From Larix sibirica (taxonomy: Eukaryota; Streptophyta; Pinopsida; Pinales; Pinaceae): DNA of 11,891 nt. The stretch spans positions 1 to 11,891 of the forward strand of contig NWUY0304741032.1 of NCBI GenBank assembly GCA_004151065.3, read 5' to 3'. Of the stretch, positions 1-7,461 are shown piece by piece (position 1 is the first letter of the stretch; each line of letters starts with the position of its first letter). The translations under genes and the position numbers were made by a program. The notes under the pieces were generated by a model. It did not search any database and had not been told where the DNA came from. It saw only the letters and a program-made list of their open reading frames with translations.

Positions 1-289
1 GTGAAAGTTGATTCAAACAACCCATGAAATTTAAGGCATGTACAATTGAATTTCTCTAGTTTATCTTTACTACATAAGTAGAGCATGGTGCATGGATTAA
101 CAAAATCCAAGATTTTTGAATTTTGAATTCTTGGTAAGCAAATGTGTGATTTTCCCTATTGGAAAGGCATGGTGCATGAAGAAAATATTTGAGTTTATAC
201 ATAATAAATTATTTATACCCATGACTAAACCATATATGGAGGGTAAATTTTATGTTACACCCTCGAAAATAAAGGATATCATATACATA
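1..289. other. AT-rich intergenic sequence, no gene
   Basis: I see no gene here. Open frames are short, lack any recognisable motif and are punctuated by stops. Two short direct repeats are visible: GCATGGTGCATG at 83-94 and 167-178, and ATACATAATAAATT at 197-210 and 283-296. Their spacings of 84 and 86 bp are about half of the 178-bp repeat period to the right, so they may be a decayed half-unit of that array. The match is too weak to be sure. Confidence 0.5.
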
Positions 290-358
290 ATAAATTTTCA
301 AAGAGTTGAAGGCTCTCTGGATGTTTCTCATGGGATACGAAATGGTTTGGAGCCAAAT
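290..358. repeat. Truncated left-hand unit of the ~178-bp tandem repeat
   Basis: This stretch resembles the last third of the repeat units to its right. It runs from a TTTCAAAG-like block through CTCTGGATGTTTCTCATGGGATA and ends in CCAAATCCC. The same order (ATTTAAAGG, CTATATGGATG, GGGATATGG, then AAATCC) closes the units that follow. The front two thirds of this unit are not recognisable. The call rests on visual alignment only. Confidence 0.45.
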
Positions 359-1250
359 CCCAGTGTCTTAGTCTATAACATGTATTTTCAACTTATGGGC
401 CATGTGTGGGCCCTTGGATCTTCACATGTTCCCTCAATAAGGAATCTTTGGCTTGCAAGTTCAATATGGTGGCAATTTAAAGGTTTGGCACTATATGGAT
501 GTTTATTAGGGATATGGTCATGGTATGGGATCAAAATCCAATGACTTGTGCCATAACATGTCCTTGTAACTCATGGAACTTGTGCGGACCCTATGGCCAT
601 CAAGCATCCCTTGGATAGGAATCATTGGAATGCGAGTTGAATATGGTTCCCATATCAAGGCTTGGCTCACTATGTATCGCTCTCAAAGATATGGTCAGGA
701 TCTAGGAAAAATATCAATGTCTTAGGCCATCACATGTATTTAGAACTTATGGTCCATGCATGTGTGATCCCTTGGTCCATCACACATGCCATCAATGGGG
801 AATATTTTGTCCATAAGGTCCTTATGTTTCCCATTTCAAGTTTTTGCACACTATGGATGGTTCTTAGGATATTGGTATCTTCTACTGCCAAATCCCATTA
901 CCTTAGGCCATAAGATTTTTCTTTCAATTTCATGAGTAATGTGTGGGTTCCCAAGCCATTGCAAATGCCCTAAACATGGAATCATTTGTCCACAATATCC
1001 TTTTGTTGGCCATTTAAAGGTTGGAGAAATATGGATGGTTCTTGTGGATATTATCATGTTGTGGGCTGAAATCCTAATGAGTTAGGCCATTACATTTTTC
1101 TAAACTCATGGGCCATTTGTGGGTTGTCGAGCCCTCACACATGTTTCAAATAAGAATTATTTTCCCATGAGGTCTTAGTTTGGTCATTTCAAGGTTTAGT
1201 GCACTATGGAACATTCTAGGTATAGGTAGTATTAGAATATTATGCTAAGG
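359..1250. repeat. Degenerate tandem (satellite-like) repeat, five units of ~178 bp
   Basis: Five successive units align by eye. The anchor CCATAACATG or a close variant begins at 373, 551, 727, 908 and 1087, giving periods of 178, 176, 181 and 179 bp. Each unit then has an ACTYATGGGCCATGTGTGG-like block, a GGAATC-like block, an ATTTMAAGGTTTGGCACTATGGATG-like block and a closing GGATATGGTCAT-like block. Divergence between units is high, so the array is old. The 176-181 bp period is close to a nucleosome repeat and typical of plant satellites, but five units could equally be internal repeats of a transposon. Open frames at 116-544 and 662-913 fall largely in the array and are not genes. Confidence 0.75.
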
Positions 1251-1440
1251 CTCAGATAGAGTCAAAGTCATAATGATTATGGATCAAAATAGGCTAATGA
1301 GTTAGGGTGTTAGGTTTCTTAGTGTGTTTTGGGCTATCACGATTAGAGGTTTTAATGTACTATGATATCAACATGTTCAAATTCAAAATGTCTTAGGAGA
1401 CGACGATGTTTTAGATCATATTATGTCTAGGGTCATAATA
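1251..1440. repeat. Decayed right-hand continuation of the tandem repeat
   Basis: Fragments of the unit persist in the right order but compressed. GGATCAAAATAGGCTAATGAGTTAGG at about 1282-1306 matches the unit boundary, and AGGTTTTAATGTACTATGA at about 1347-1365 matches the AGGTTTAGTGCACTATGGA block of unit 5. A second ATGTCTTAGG-like boundary follows near 1389. Internal deletions and base changes make unit counts unreliable here. Confidence 0.4.
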
Positions 1441-2559
1441 TTTTAGGGTTATGTTGTTGCCACAACAAATCCCCTACATTTTCAGCGAATAATGAAGGCC
1501 CCCCACTTAAATTTTCAAAATTAATAATTTTCCCTTCTTCGGTTTGATAGATCTTGGGTCAACATCTTTTGGTTATGTTTCTATTGATCATTGTATGACA
1601 TATCTTAAACTTCATTTCTAGTTTGATGCACATTTATAGCTTGCTAGTTGAATTCCATTTGACTTAGTTCATTCCTCGATCTGCCATATCGATTTCGCTA
1701 TATCAGGATCATATCTTTGTTTTGATTCTTACATTGGTTTGAAGATTTGTTCATACCTTTCGATGTCGATCAGAACTGATATTCATTTTTGCTTGATTAA
1801 ATCTTTTCTTGGATCCACGACTTCGGGATGAGCACTGTGGGAAAGTTTTTTTTGTTTAATTTATCTTCCCACCATTTGTTTCCTATTATCGTCACTATGA
1901 TGTTATGGAACCAACACTTACCCTCGATCGTGTTGTAAATCATTTATCAGTCCGTCATCGCAGAGCGACCTTGTCAGAATAACCATTTTGTTTATTTTGA
2001 CCTTCCTGATGATCCAATCCCGACATTGGCATGGCCAATGTTACGAATCCAAAACCTTTTTATATTTTCTAATTGATGTTTTGGGTTTAAATGTTTCATC
2101 ATTTTCTACATCTTTGGCATCAACTGGATACTTGCCATTCTTTGTTTGTTTCATCTTGCTCGCATTTGCTCTTGGGATTTTCTTGAGTTGGTTTCATGCT
2201 TTGATCAGGATACCATGCTATTTTCATACCCTCACGTAGCTTTGGTCTATATCACTTGAATGAATTGCGTGAGCTCCTTGGTAGACTAAAATAAATTGAC
2301 GAAAGGATTTGATATGTAAAATTGGTCTTGTATTTTGAAAGAGTTTATGTTAAAGAATGAAAATCAGTTTATGATTTTGTTTGATGAACCAGTGAATATT
2401 ACATTATTTGGTAAAGTCAAACGATTAAATAGACAATTATCCAAACTAGAAGATGTCTCAACTGAATTGAACCAGAATGGATGGAATGAAATCTATCTAT
2501 CCCCACCAACACATGTTAAAAACTATAGAATTTTTAAATTTAATTAACATTCAATTTTA
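1441..2559. other. Intergenic region with no recognisable gene
   Basis: I find no gene on either strand. From about 1540 to 2240 the plus strand is visibly rich in T and poor in A. The open frame at 1988-2239 is hydrophobic only because of this T-richness (many Phe and Leu codons) and shows no domain. The frame at 2335-2547 opens on TTG rather than ATG, has 70 codons and matches no family I recognise. Plus-strand composition shifts toward A-rich after about 2280. The tract could be the antisense view of an A-rich retroelement relic, but no motif proves it. Confidence 0.45.
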
Positions 2560-2654
2560 ACATTTAAATATCCAAACAATTCTTTAAAAAAACAGGACAC
2601 CAATAACTAAATTTAAGTTTAAAGAGCAAACATAATTTTATTATATAAATTGAG

Positions 2655-2920
2655 GTGCACCAAACAAACTACGACCCTGAGGCAAGTGAGAAGAGCACCG
2701 TTGGATCTCTCATGCAACGGCCCTCCCCTCACTCTCCTGGGGAGCGGAGCGAGTCCGTCGGGAAGTAACTATTGCGGACAAAAGACAATTAAAGAGTTGA
2801 AATTTGAACAGCCCACCGTCCACCGGCCACCGGTATCGGGATTTGGGCCTATCACTACTCGCGTTCTTATTTTCAGTAACCACGGGCCACGCAAACCTAA
2901 AGCTGAAGGTCACCACCCTC
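2655..2920. promoter_or_regulatory. GC-rich distal promoter block upstream of MIOX
   Basis: This block is clearly richer in G+C than the surrounding DNA. It contains an inverted pair CCGTTG (2698-2703) and CAACGG (2715-2720), whose AACGG core resembles MYB or mitosis-specific-activator sites. It also holds three CCACCG repeats (about 2814-2832) and a TGGGCC element near 2845. A TATATAAAT string sits just upstream at about 2643. Open frames on both strands here (2650-2973 plus, 2710-2916 minus) are by-products of the base composition. The promoter role is inferred from position ahead of MIOX and from composition. Confidence 0.4.
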
Positions 2921-3045
2921 TTCTGATGTATTGTATTTTCGAGGTTTTAATGATTCTTTGTTGTTTCCAATGAAAAATATAAATTATTTTATTATTATTC
3001 TAATACTTCAAATATAAAATGCATACTAAGATCTCCTTATCCATT

Positions 3046-3051
3046 ACGTGG
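3046..3051 (+). promoter_or_regulatory. ABRE core (ACGTGG) in MIOX promoter
   Basis: ACGTGG lies 65 bp upstream of the TATA-like box. It is the core recognised by plant bZIP factors of the ABF/AREB group. A six-base match is weak evidence alone, but position and the neighbouring DRE/ACGT cluster support a proximal promoter. It is compatible with abiotic-stress control of MIOX. Confidence 0.4.
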
Positions 3052-3063
3052 ACTCAACTGCCC

Positions 3064-3072
3064 ACCGACGTC
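3064..3072 (+). promoter_or_regulatory. Overlapping DRE/CRT core and ACGT palindrome
   Basis: ACCGAC (3064-3069) matches the RCCGAC core bound by DREB/CBF factors, and it overlaps GACGTC (3067-3072), a palindromic bZIP-type ACGT site. Both lie about 45 bp upstream of the TATA-like box. Function is inferred from motif and position only. Confidence 0.35.
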
Positions 3073-3110
3073 TCCCAACGACTCTTTTGCCTTCTCCTTC
3101 TCGTGGTTCC

Positions 3111-3122
3111 TTATAAGTTATA
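3111..3122 (+). promoter_or_regulatory. TATA-like box of MIOX
   Basis: TTATAAGTTATA follows a pyrimidine-rich stretch and lies 366 bp upstream of the start codon. Transcription would be expected about 30 bp downstream, near 3140-3155, in the sequence CTCATTCTAATTACTCTC. An alternative TATATAAAT string near 2643 is more canonical but is about 840 bp from the ATG, so this nearer box is preferred. Confidence 0.45.
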
Positions 3123-3144
3123 ACATCCCAAAAAGTTCTATCCT

Positions 3145-3487
3145 CCCCGACTCATTCTAATTACTCTCGCCCGCTTCCTGGATTCGAAGGAAGGTCGTGG
3201 TGTGGAAGTAACTCTCATCTCTTTATTTGCTGTTGCCCTTAGATTCATGGATTGCAGTGTAGCCCTGTGTTCTTAAGAATCTCTGAAAGATGTTCATCAT
3301 CATATAGCTAGAATGCATTGTGTTACTTAGAAAATGTGGAAAGCATAATTTGTGGATAGCTAGTTATAAATAGATCAGATAGGTTTTATTAAACGTTAAT
3401 CATCCTCATTATCAGATATTTCCATAATTGTAGGACCTTTCAATCTATCCATCAATCAGTTTCAGCAGATTGAGACAGCAACTGAAA
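3145..3487 (+). promoter_or_regulatory. MIOX 5' leader, possibly with a 5' UTR intron
   Basis: This is the inferred transcribed leader between the TATA-like box and the ATG. If unspliced it is about 340 nt and carries upstream ATGs. One opens a ten-codon uORF at 3247-3276 (ATG GAT TGC ... TCT TAA). Candidate donors are AAG|GTCGTG after 3193 and GAA|GTAACT after 3207. Candidate acceptors are ATTGTAG ending at 3433 and TTTCAGCAG ending at 3468. A 5' UTR intron using these would remove the uORF. Leader boundaries and splicing are inferred. Confidence 0.35.
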
Positions 3488-6400
3488 ATGACAGTCATTG
3501 TACAAGGTGATCACCTTGTCATGCTATGAAATCTTCTCTCTACCCCTTACCCTGCAATATCCTTCATGAAATATTAACTGTTGATCCAATGAATAACAAT
3601 CTTATGGGTATTTTTGTTTATTAATTTTGCAGAGCCCCTCCTTGAAGGAGATGAGGCAACCGAAATTAAAACCGTCTGTCAAGAGAAGATAGGGGACGGG
3701 GACGGCCTCTCCGAGTCAGGCATTCTTCAGCTGGATGGGGGTTTTATCACACCAGATAGCAATGCCTTTGGTCATGCTTTCAGGTAATTTTGGAACTGCA
3801 CCCAGACTTACTGATCATCTTGGTTAGTTTTTGGCTAGTTGGAATTTTGCATAAAAGTTAAGGAGAAAGCTAATGGTTTACCCATCACAGGGATTACGAA
3901 AAAGAAAGTGAGAGGAAGGCTGGTGTGCAAGAGTTTTATAGAATTAATCACATCAACCAGACTTATGATTATGTAAGTTGCTTAAATCCATCCTTGTTGT
4001 GTATATGCAGGGATACAAAAAGATACATTGTTAGTATGTGTTGGAATTAATGTTTACATTTAAAAAATAAAACCAGCATAGATCCATCTTAAACTCGTAT
4101 CTATTAAGCACCAGAGGGATCTGGTTACAACATCTTCTTCATAGTAAGCTGTCTTAAACTCATATCTATTAAACACCAGAGGGATCTGGTTATAACATCT
4201 TTTTCATACTAAGCTGTAGAACACCTCAATTCTCTCAATGTAATCATAATGTATGACTGATCAGATTTGATTGAATCACTAAATTTGAAATATGTAAAAA
4301 TAAGCTAAGTGTGTTATGTGTGTGAGTGTCTATTAAAGAGAAGTGTGAAAAATAATAATATATGAGTGATTAGATTTGGTTGGATGGCTAAATTTGGAAT
4401 ATGGAGAGCAAGCTAGGTATACTATGTGTGATTGAGAACTCATTTCTCTATTTAAGAAAATAATGAAGAAATAAATTGATTATAAGTTCATAGGAACTAC
4501 AATAAATCACTATTAGAATAATGTTCCTGGTTTGAGTTTAGACTGTATTAACTAAAGCCTAAGATCCACTATTCACGGCTCTAGAAGTTTCTTCTATTTC
4601 TATATATATATGTAACTGTGACCAAGAATTTTATAGAATTAATCACATCAACCCGACCCAGACGTAAGTAAGATGTTCAAACCCATCCTTGTGTCAGGGA
4701 TACATTGCTAGTGTGCCCCTTAATTTGAAGTATTCTTGCTCCATATACATGAATAGGCCGCTTGTTATGACAAATTCAGATTCTCAAATTTAAATCCTAT
4801 TTGAGAACTAAATTTCCAGAGCATGCACAACCTGCGGGCATTGCAAGGAATGAGTTAAATCGTTCTTTGAAAGATAAATAAAAAGAACACATTATCATGC
4901 TTGGGGTATCGTTATTTGAAATACTAAATAGCTTTCTCAGTACTGTTTCTTTATCTTCCTTTCAGTGGCAGGCTGGTTATGATGGTCATGTTTCGTTATC
5001 AACATTAGAGCTTGTCGAGTTTGGCTAACCACTTTGGCGTATGAAAGCTTATCGAGTTTGGTTATCCACTCTGGTTTTTTATTTTGTGTGATTGCAGGTA
5101 TTAAGTAAGCGTGAACAGTATGGTAAGCTTGACAAAGCTGTTATGAGCATCTGGGAATGCTGTGAACTCTTAAACGAGTTTGTAGATGAGAGTGATCCTG
5201 ACCTTGATGAACCACAAATAGAACATCTGCTGCAAACAGCCGAGGCCATCCGTAAAGATTACCCAAATGAAGAATGGCTTCATTTGACTGGCCTAATTCA
5301 CGGTATGAGTTACACTAACTTGTACTGCAGCAAACCCATTCAGATTGGACTCTGCTAGAAATGGCCTAATAGTCTGACTAATGAGCTATGTGTTGGTGTG
5401 ACGCTCTTTACTCAATTCCACATAAATTATACTGCTAGGTTATAAGTTGTTATTGGGTTGAAGTTCAAATTGTGATATCAAAAAAGTGCATGCAGATCTG
5501 GGCAAGGTCCTACTCCATGCTGACTTTGGAGGCGAACCTCAATGGGCAGTTGTAGGTGAGAGCTCATTGAACTCTAATTACAGCTAAACATGCATGTAAC
5601 CTATCCATAGTTTACCTCTATGCTAGATTTAGATTAATGAACCAGTCCTGCTGCTAGGGCTACTGATAATTTAAGTTATGACTGCCAAAAGCTGATTTCT
5701 TTTAGGAAAGGACTGGATTTGTTGCTAACTGTATCTGTATACTAATTAATTCGGCATCCTAAATTTCTCTTGTCATATAGGTGACAATTACCCTATGGGA
5801 TGCGCTTTCGATGAATCCATAGTTCACTACGAGGTAATGTGAAATCATTTTTCATGTTCAGACTTCATGGTCGATTGTAGAGTAATGGTATATTAATTAA
5901 GAGCTTGATTACATTCTGTTGTGCAGTATTTCAAGGGAAATCCAGATTTCTACAACCCAAAATATAACACAAAGTATGGGGTGTACTCTGAGAAGTGCGG
6001 ATTGGAGAACGTGATTTTTTCGTGGGGTCACGATGAGTATATGCACATGGTACAACTTATAATAAATTGAGCCAACATTTCCTTATCATGTCAGATTGTT
6101 TGTTTGTTTTAATTGGTAAACTGACGACAGAAGCAAACAGGTGGCCAAAATGAATAACACAACATTACCTCCGGCGGCTCTCTTCATCGTAAGATTTCAC
6201 TCTTTCTACGGTAAGCAAAATACGCTGCTTTTCTTACTGAAGTGTTTTTGTTTTCTTTCCTATTTATAGGCACTTACATAACTGAATTGAATTGGGTGTG
6301 CGTGCAGCTCTGCATCATGCTGGTGCATACACGCATTTGATGAACGATGAAGATAAAGAAATGCTCAAATGGGTGAAGATATTCAAGTAAGAAGACAAAA

Positions 6401-6719
6401 CCGAGTCACTAATCCATTCCAGTTCCTGCCTTATTATTGTTATTTCAAGAATTTTTGTATGCTAACACTTTATTTGATATTTGTATGTGAACAGCAAGTA
6501 CGACTTGTACAGTAAGAGTAAGGTGAGAATTGATGTGGAGAAAGTGAAGCCATACTATCAGTCACTCATCGATAAGGTTGGTATTGGTATTCACGCATTC
6601 CTGCATTACTACATTATCAACATCTTTTGTCTACTTTGGTTTGTTAAAGTTTATTGTGATTTAATTACCTGCAACATATTGTTGTTGTGCAGTACTTCCC
6701 TGCCAAACTAAGATGGTGA
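3488..6719 (+). CDS. MIOX: myo-inositol oxygenase (MIOX), complete, 11 coding exons, 316 aa
   Basis: MIOX is a cytosolic di-iron enzyme of the HD-domain superfamily. It cleaves myo-inositol with O2 to D-glucuronate, feeding UDP-glucuronate for pectin and hemicellulose. Coding exons: 3488-3506, 3633-3783, 3891-3972, 5098-5302, 5496-5555, 5781-5833, 5927-6049, 6141-6210, 6308-6386, 6495-6576 and 6693-6719 (TGA). All introns are GT-AG, phases agree throughout, and exons total 951 nt. By the animal enzyme, the iron ligands are H127, H152, D153 (IHDLGK), H225 (SWGHDEY), H251 (RFHSFY) and D284 (NKYDLYSK). Probable substrate contacts are R57, D114, D117, K156, S252 and K288. Ligand spacings are 25, 73, 26 and 33 residues against 25, 71, 26 and 33 in animals. 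The C-terminus FPAKLRW is plant-typical, and 316 aa is normal length. The start was chosen because exon 1 encodes MTVIVQ, like other plant N-termini, with A at -3; exon 2 has no in-frame Met. The short exon 1 is the least certain part. Confidence 0.96.
4087..4216. repeat. 65-bp tandem duplication in intron 3
   Basis: Two abutting 65-bp copies (4087-4151 and 4152-4216) align without gaps at 60 of 65 positions. Four of the five differences are transitions (two G/A and two C/T) and one is G/C. The unit starts TCTTAAACTC and ends TAAGCTG. The exact abutment and lack of indels indicate a fairly recent tandem duplication. Confidence 0.9.
4252..4437. repeat. Diverged direct repeat pair, 77-bp units, 109-bp period
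   Basis: Units at 4252-4328 and 4361-4437 align without gaps. Both begin TATGASTGATYAGATTTG, share CTAAATTTGRAATATG and AAGCTARGT in the middle, and end in an ATGTGTG-rich stretch. Divergence is much greater than in the 65-bp tandem pair just upstream, so this duplication is older. Confidence 0.75.
4623..4715 (+). pseudogene. Broken partial copy of MIOX exon 3 plus its donor and intron
   Basis: This stretch repeats 3928 to about 4042, that is, the last 45 nt of exon 3 and the start of intron 3, displaced by 695 bp. The shared core TTTTATAGAATTAATCACATCAACC is identical in both. The copied exon part (4623-4663) is 41 nt against 45 nt in the original, so a 4-nt loss puts it out of phase. It still ends in a strong donor, GAC|GTAAGTA. 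Downstream, CCATCCTTG and CAGGGATAC are also shared, which shows a DNA-level segmental duplication rather than a retrocopy. The 5' half of the exon and its acceptor are missing, so I do not expect it to be spliced in. Confidence 0.85.
4946..4965 (+). promoter_or_regulatory. Cryptic strong 3' splice site inside intron 3
   Basis: A pyrimidine-rich run ends in TTCAG at 4961-4965 and looks at least as good as the acceptor actually required at 5097. Using it would extend exon 4 by 132 nt, a multiple of three, but an in-frame TAA at 5026-5028 would end the protein after 104 residues. Productive MIOX therefore needs the 5097 site. Whether the upstream site is used cannot be told from sequence. Confidence 0.5.
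5011..5076. repeat. Short direct repeat just upstream of exon 4
   Basis: Two 29-bp copies (5011-5039 and 5048-5076) with a 37-bp period share CTTRTCGAGTTTGG and CCACTYTGG. They differ at six positions. They lie between the cryptic acceptor at 4965 and the true acceptor at 5097. The in-frame TAA that would end the extended exon lies in the first copy. Confidence 0.75.
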
Positions 6720-6900
6720 TTGTCGCGATGAATGAAACCATTCTTATTGTTCCTGTGATCTAGCATCATAGTGAATGGTTTAGCTTTCTATTTATGAGTA
6801 TTGTGTTTAGTGCCGGGGAGATATGCGATTGTGTGGTTGAGGATTTACTTCATTTTCATTTGTTTTGTTATTGGTGAATTCAACCAGTATTTTATCTATT
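6720..6900 (+). other. MIOX 3' UTR (end inferred)
   Basis: The sequence after the stop is T-rich and contains no canonical AATAAA, which is common in plants. TTGTTTTGTTATTGG-like elements near 6860-6875 and the AT-rich run after 6885 are consistent with 3'-end formation around 6880-6900. The 3' end is approximate. Confidence 0.35.
6735..6781 (+). other. Inverted repeat in the MIOX 3' UTR
   Basis: AAACCATTC (6735-6743) and GAATGGTTT (6773-6781) are perfect 9-bp complements separated by 29 nt. The spacer contains a second small stem, TGAT-CTAGC-ATCA. The transcript could fold into a nested hairpin starting 16 nt after the stop codon. No function is known. Confidence 0.5.
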
Positions 6901-7461
6901 TATTTATGATTGTGGAGAATATTAAATCTTAATTTGTTATTAAAGATTTTATATTTTTGGATAAGATGTTTTAGTAAATTTAAGAAACATAACATTTTCT
7001 GGATTCTTTTAGTAAAACTTTCTCCTAAATTAAATGTGGAGTGGAATTGAGTTGTTATTTTTGAAATCATTTTTACATGATAATGGGTATCTTTAATCAA
7101 ATATCTTTATCTTTATGTATAAGTTTAATTTGAATTGAATAGAACAAACAAGTTGTGGCATGGTTGTTTAAATTGTGTTTATTTTTAAATAGTTTTTAAT
7201 AAAATTAGTCATTAAATATTACAATTTTTTTTACATATCATTTCCAAAGTAAATAAGACACTTACATGATATGAAGAGGTATGAACATTTTTAATAATAC
7301 ATGGCCATGTTTCATTTCCCCACATTTAGTAGTAAGTTTTATTTCATTATAGCTAGTATGTCAAGGTATTTATATGTTGTATGCTTTCTAAATCATTATT
7401 GACTAAGGATGTAACCTTGTGAAATGCGGACAAATTAAAAGACATATTGTTCAAGTTACAA
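6901..7461. other. AT-rich intergenic sequence, no gene
   Basis: I see no gene. The 66-codon minus-strand frame at 6900-7100 is a low-complexity product of AT-rich DNA, with many Lys, Asn, Ile and Phe codons. A short AT hairpin (AAATCTT at 6924-6930 with AAGATTT at 6943-6949) is present but unremarkable in such DNA. I recognise no transposon ends or RNA gene. Confidence 0.5.

Larger units (their letters stand above)
3973..5097 (+). other. MIOX intron 3, expanded by local duplications
   Basis: At 1125 bp this intron is several times longer than the other nine, which run from 91 to 225 bp. Its donor is TAT|GTAAGT and its acceptor is ATTGCAG|GTA; it interrupts the CDS in phase 0 after Tyr84. 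It contains four separate direct duplications (described individually) and a strong unused acceptor at 4965. The extra length is largely explained by these duplications and AT-rich filler. No transposon ends or coding capacity are visible. Confidence 0.9.

Noticed and set aside
116-544. 142-codon plus-strand open frame
   Set aside because: It overlaps the first units of the 178-bp repeat, shows no domain, and the frame is not kept in other units.
1988-2239. 83-codon hydrophobic frame that could look like a membrane protein
   Set aside because: The hydrophobicity follows from local T-richness (Phe and Leu codons). There is no family resemblance or supporting gene structure.
2335-2547. 70-codon frame just before the promoter region
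   Set aside because: It opens with TTG rather than ATG, has no recognisable homology and no sign of flanking exons. It could be a relic, but I cannot support it.
2650-2973. Overlapping plus and minus frames in the GC-rich block
   Set aside because: GC-rich DNA has few stops, so both strands stay open. The frames have no ATG context or domain and lie in the MIOX promoter.
4623-4663. Mutually exclusive alternative exon 3
   Set aside because: It lacks the exon's 5' half and an acceptor, and its coding part is 4 nt shorter, so it cannot replace exon 3 in frame.
6481-6711. Separate 76-codon gene
   Set aside because: It is MIOX exon 10 read into intron 10. The splice sites at 6494/6495 and 6576/6577 restore the conserved C-terminus.
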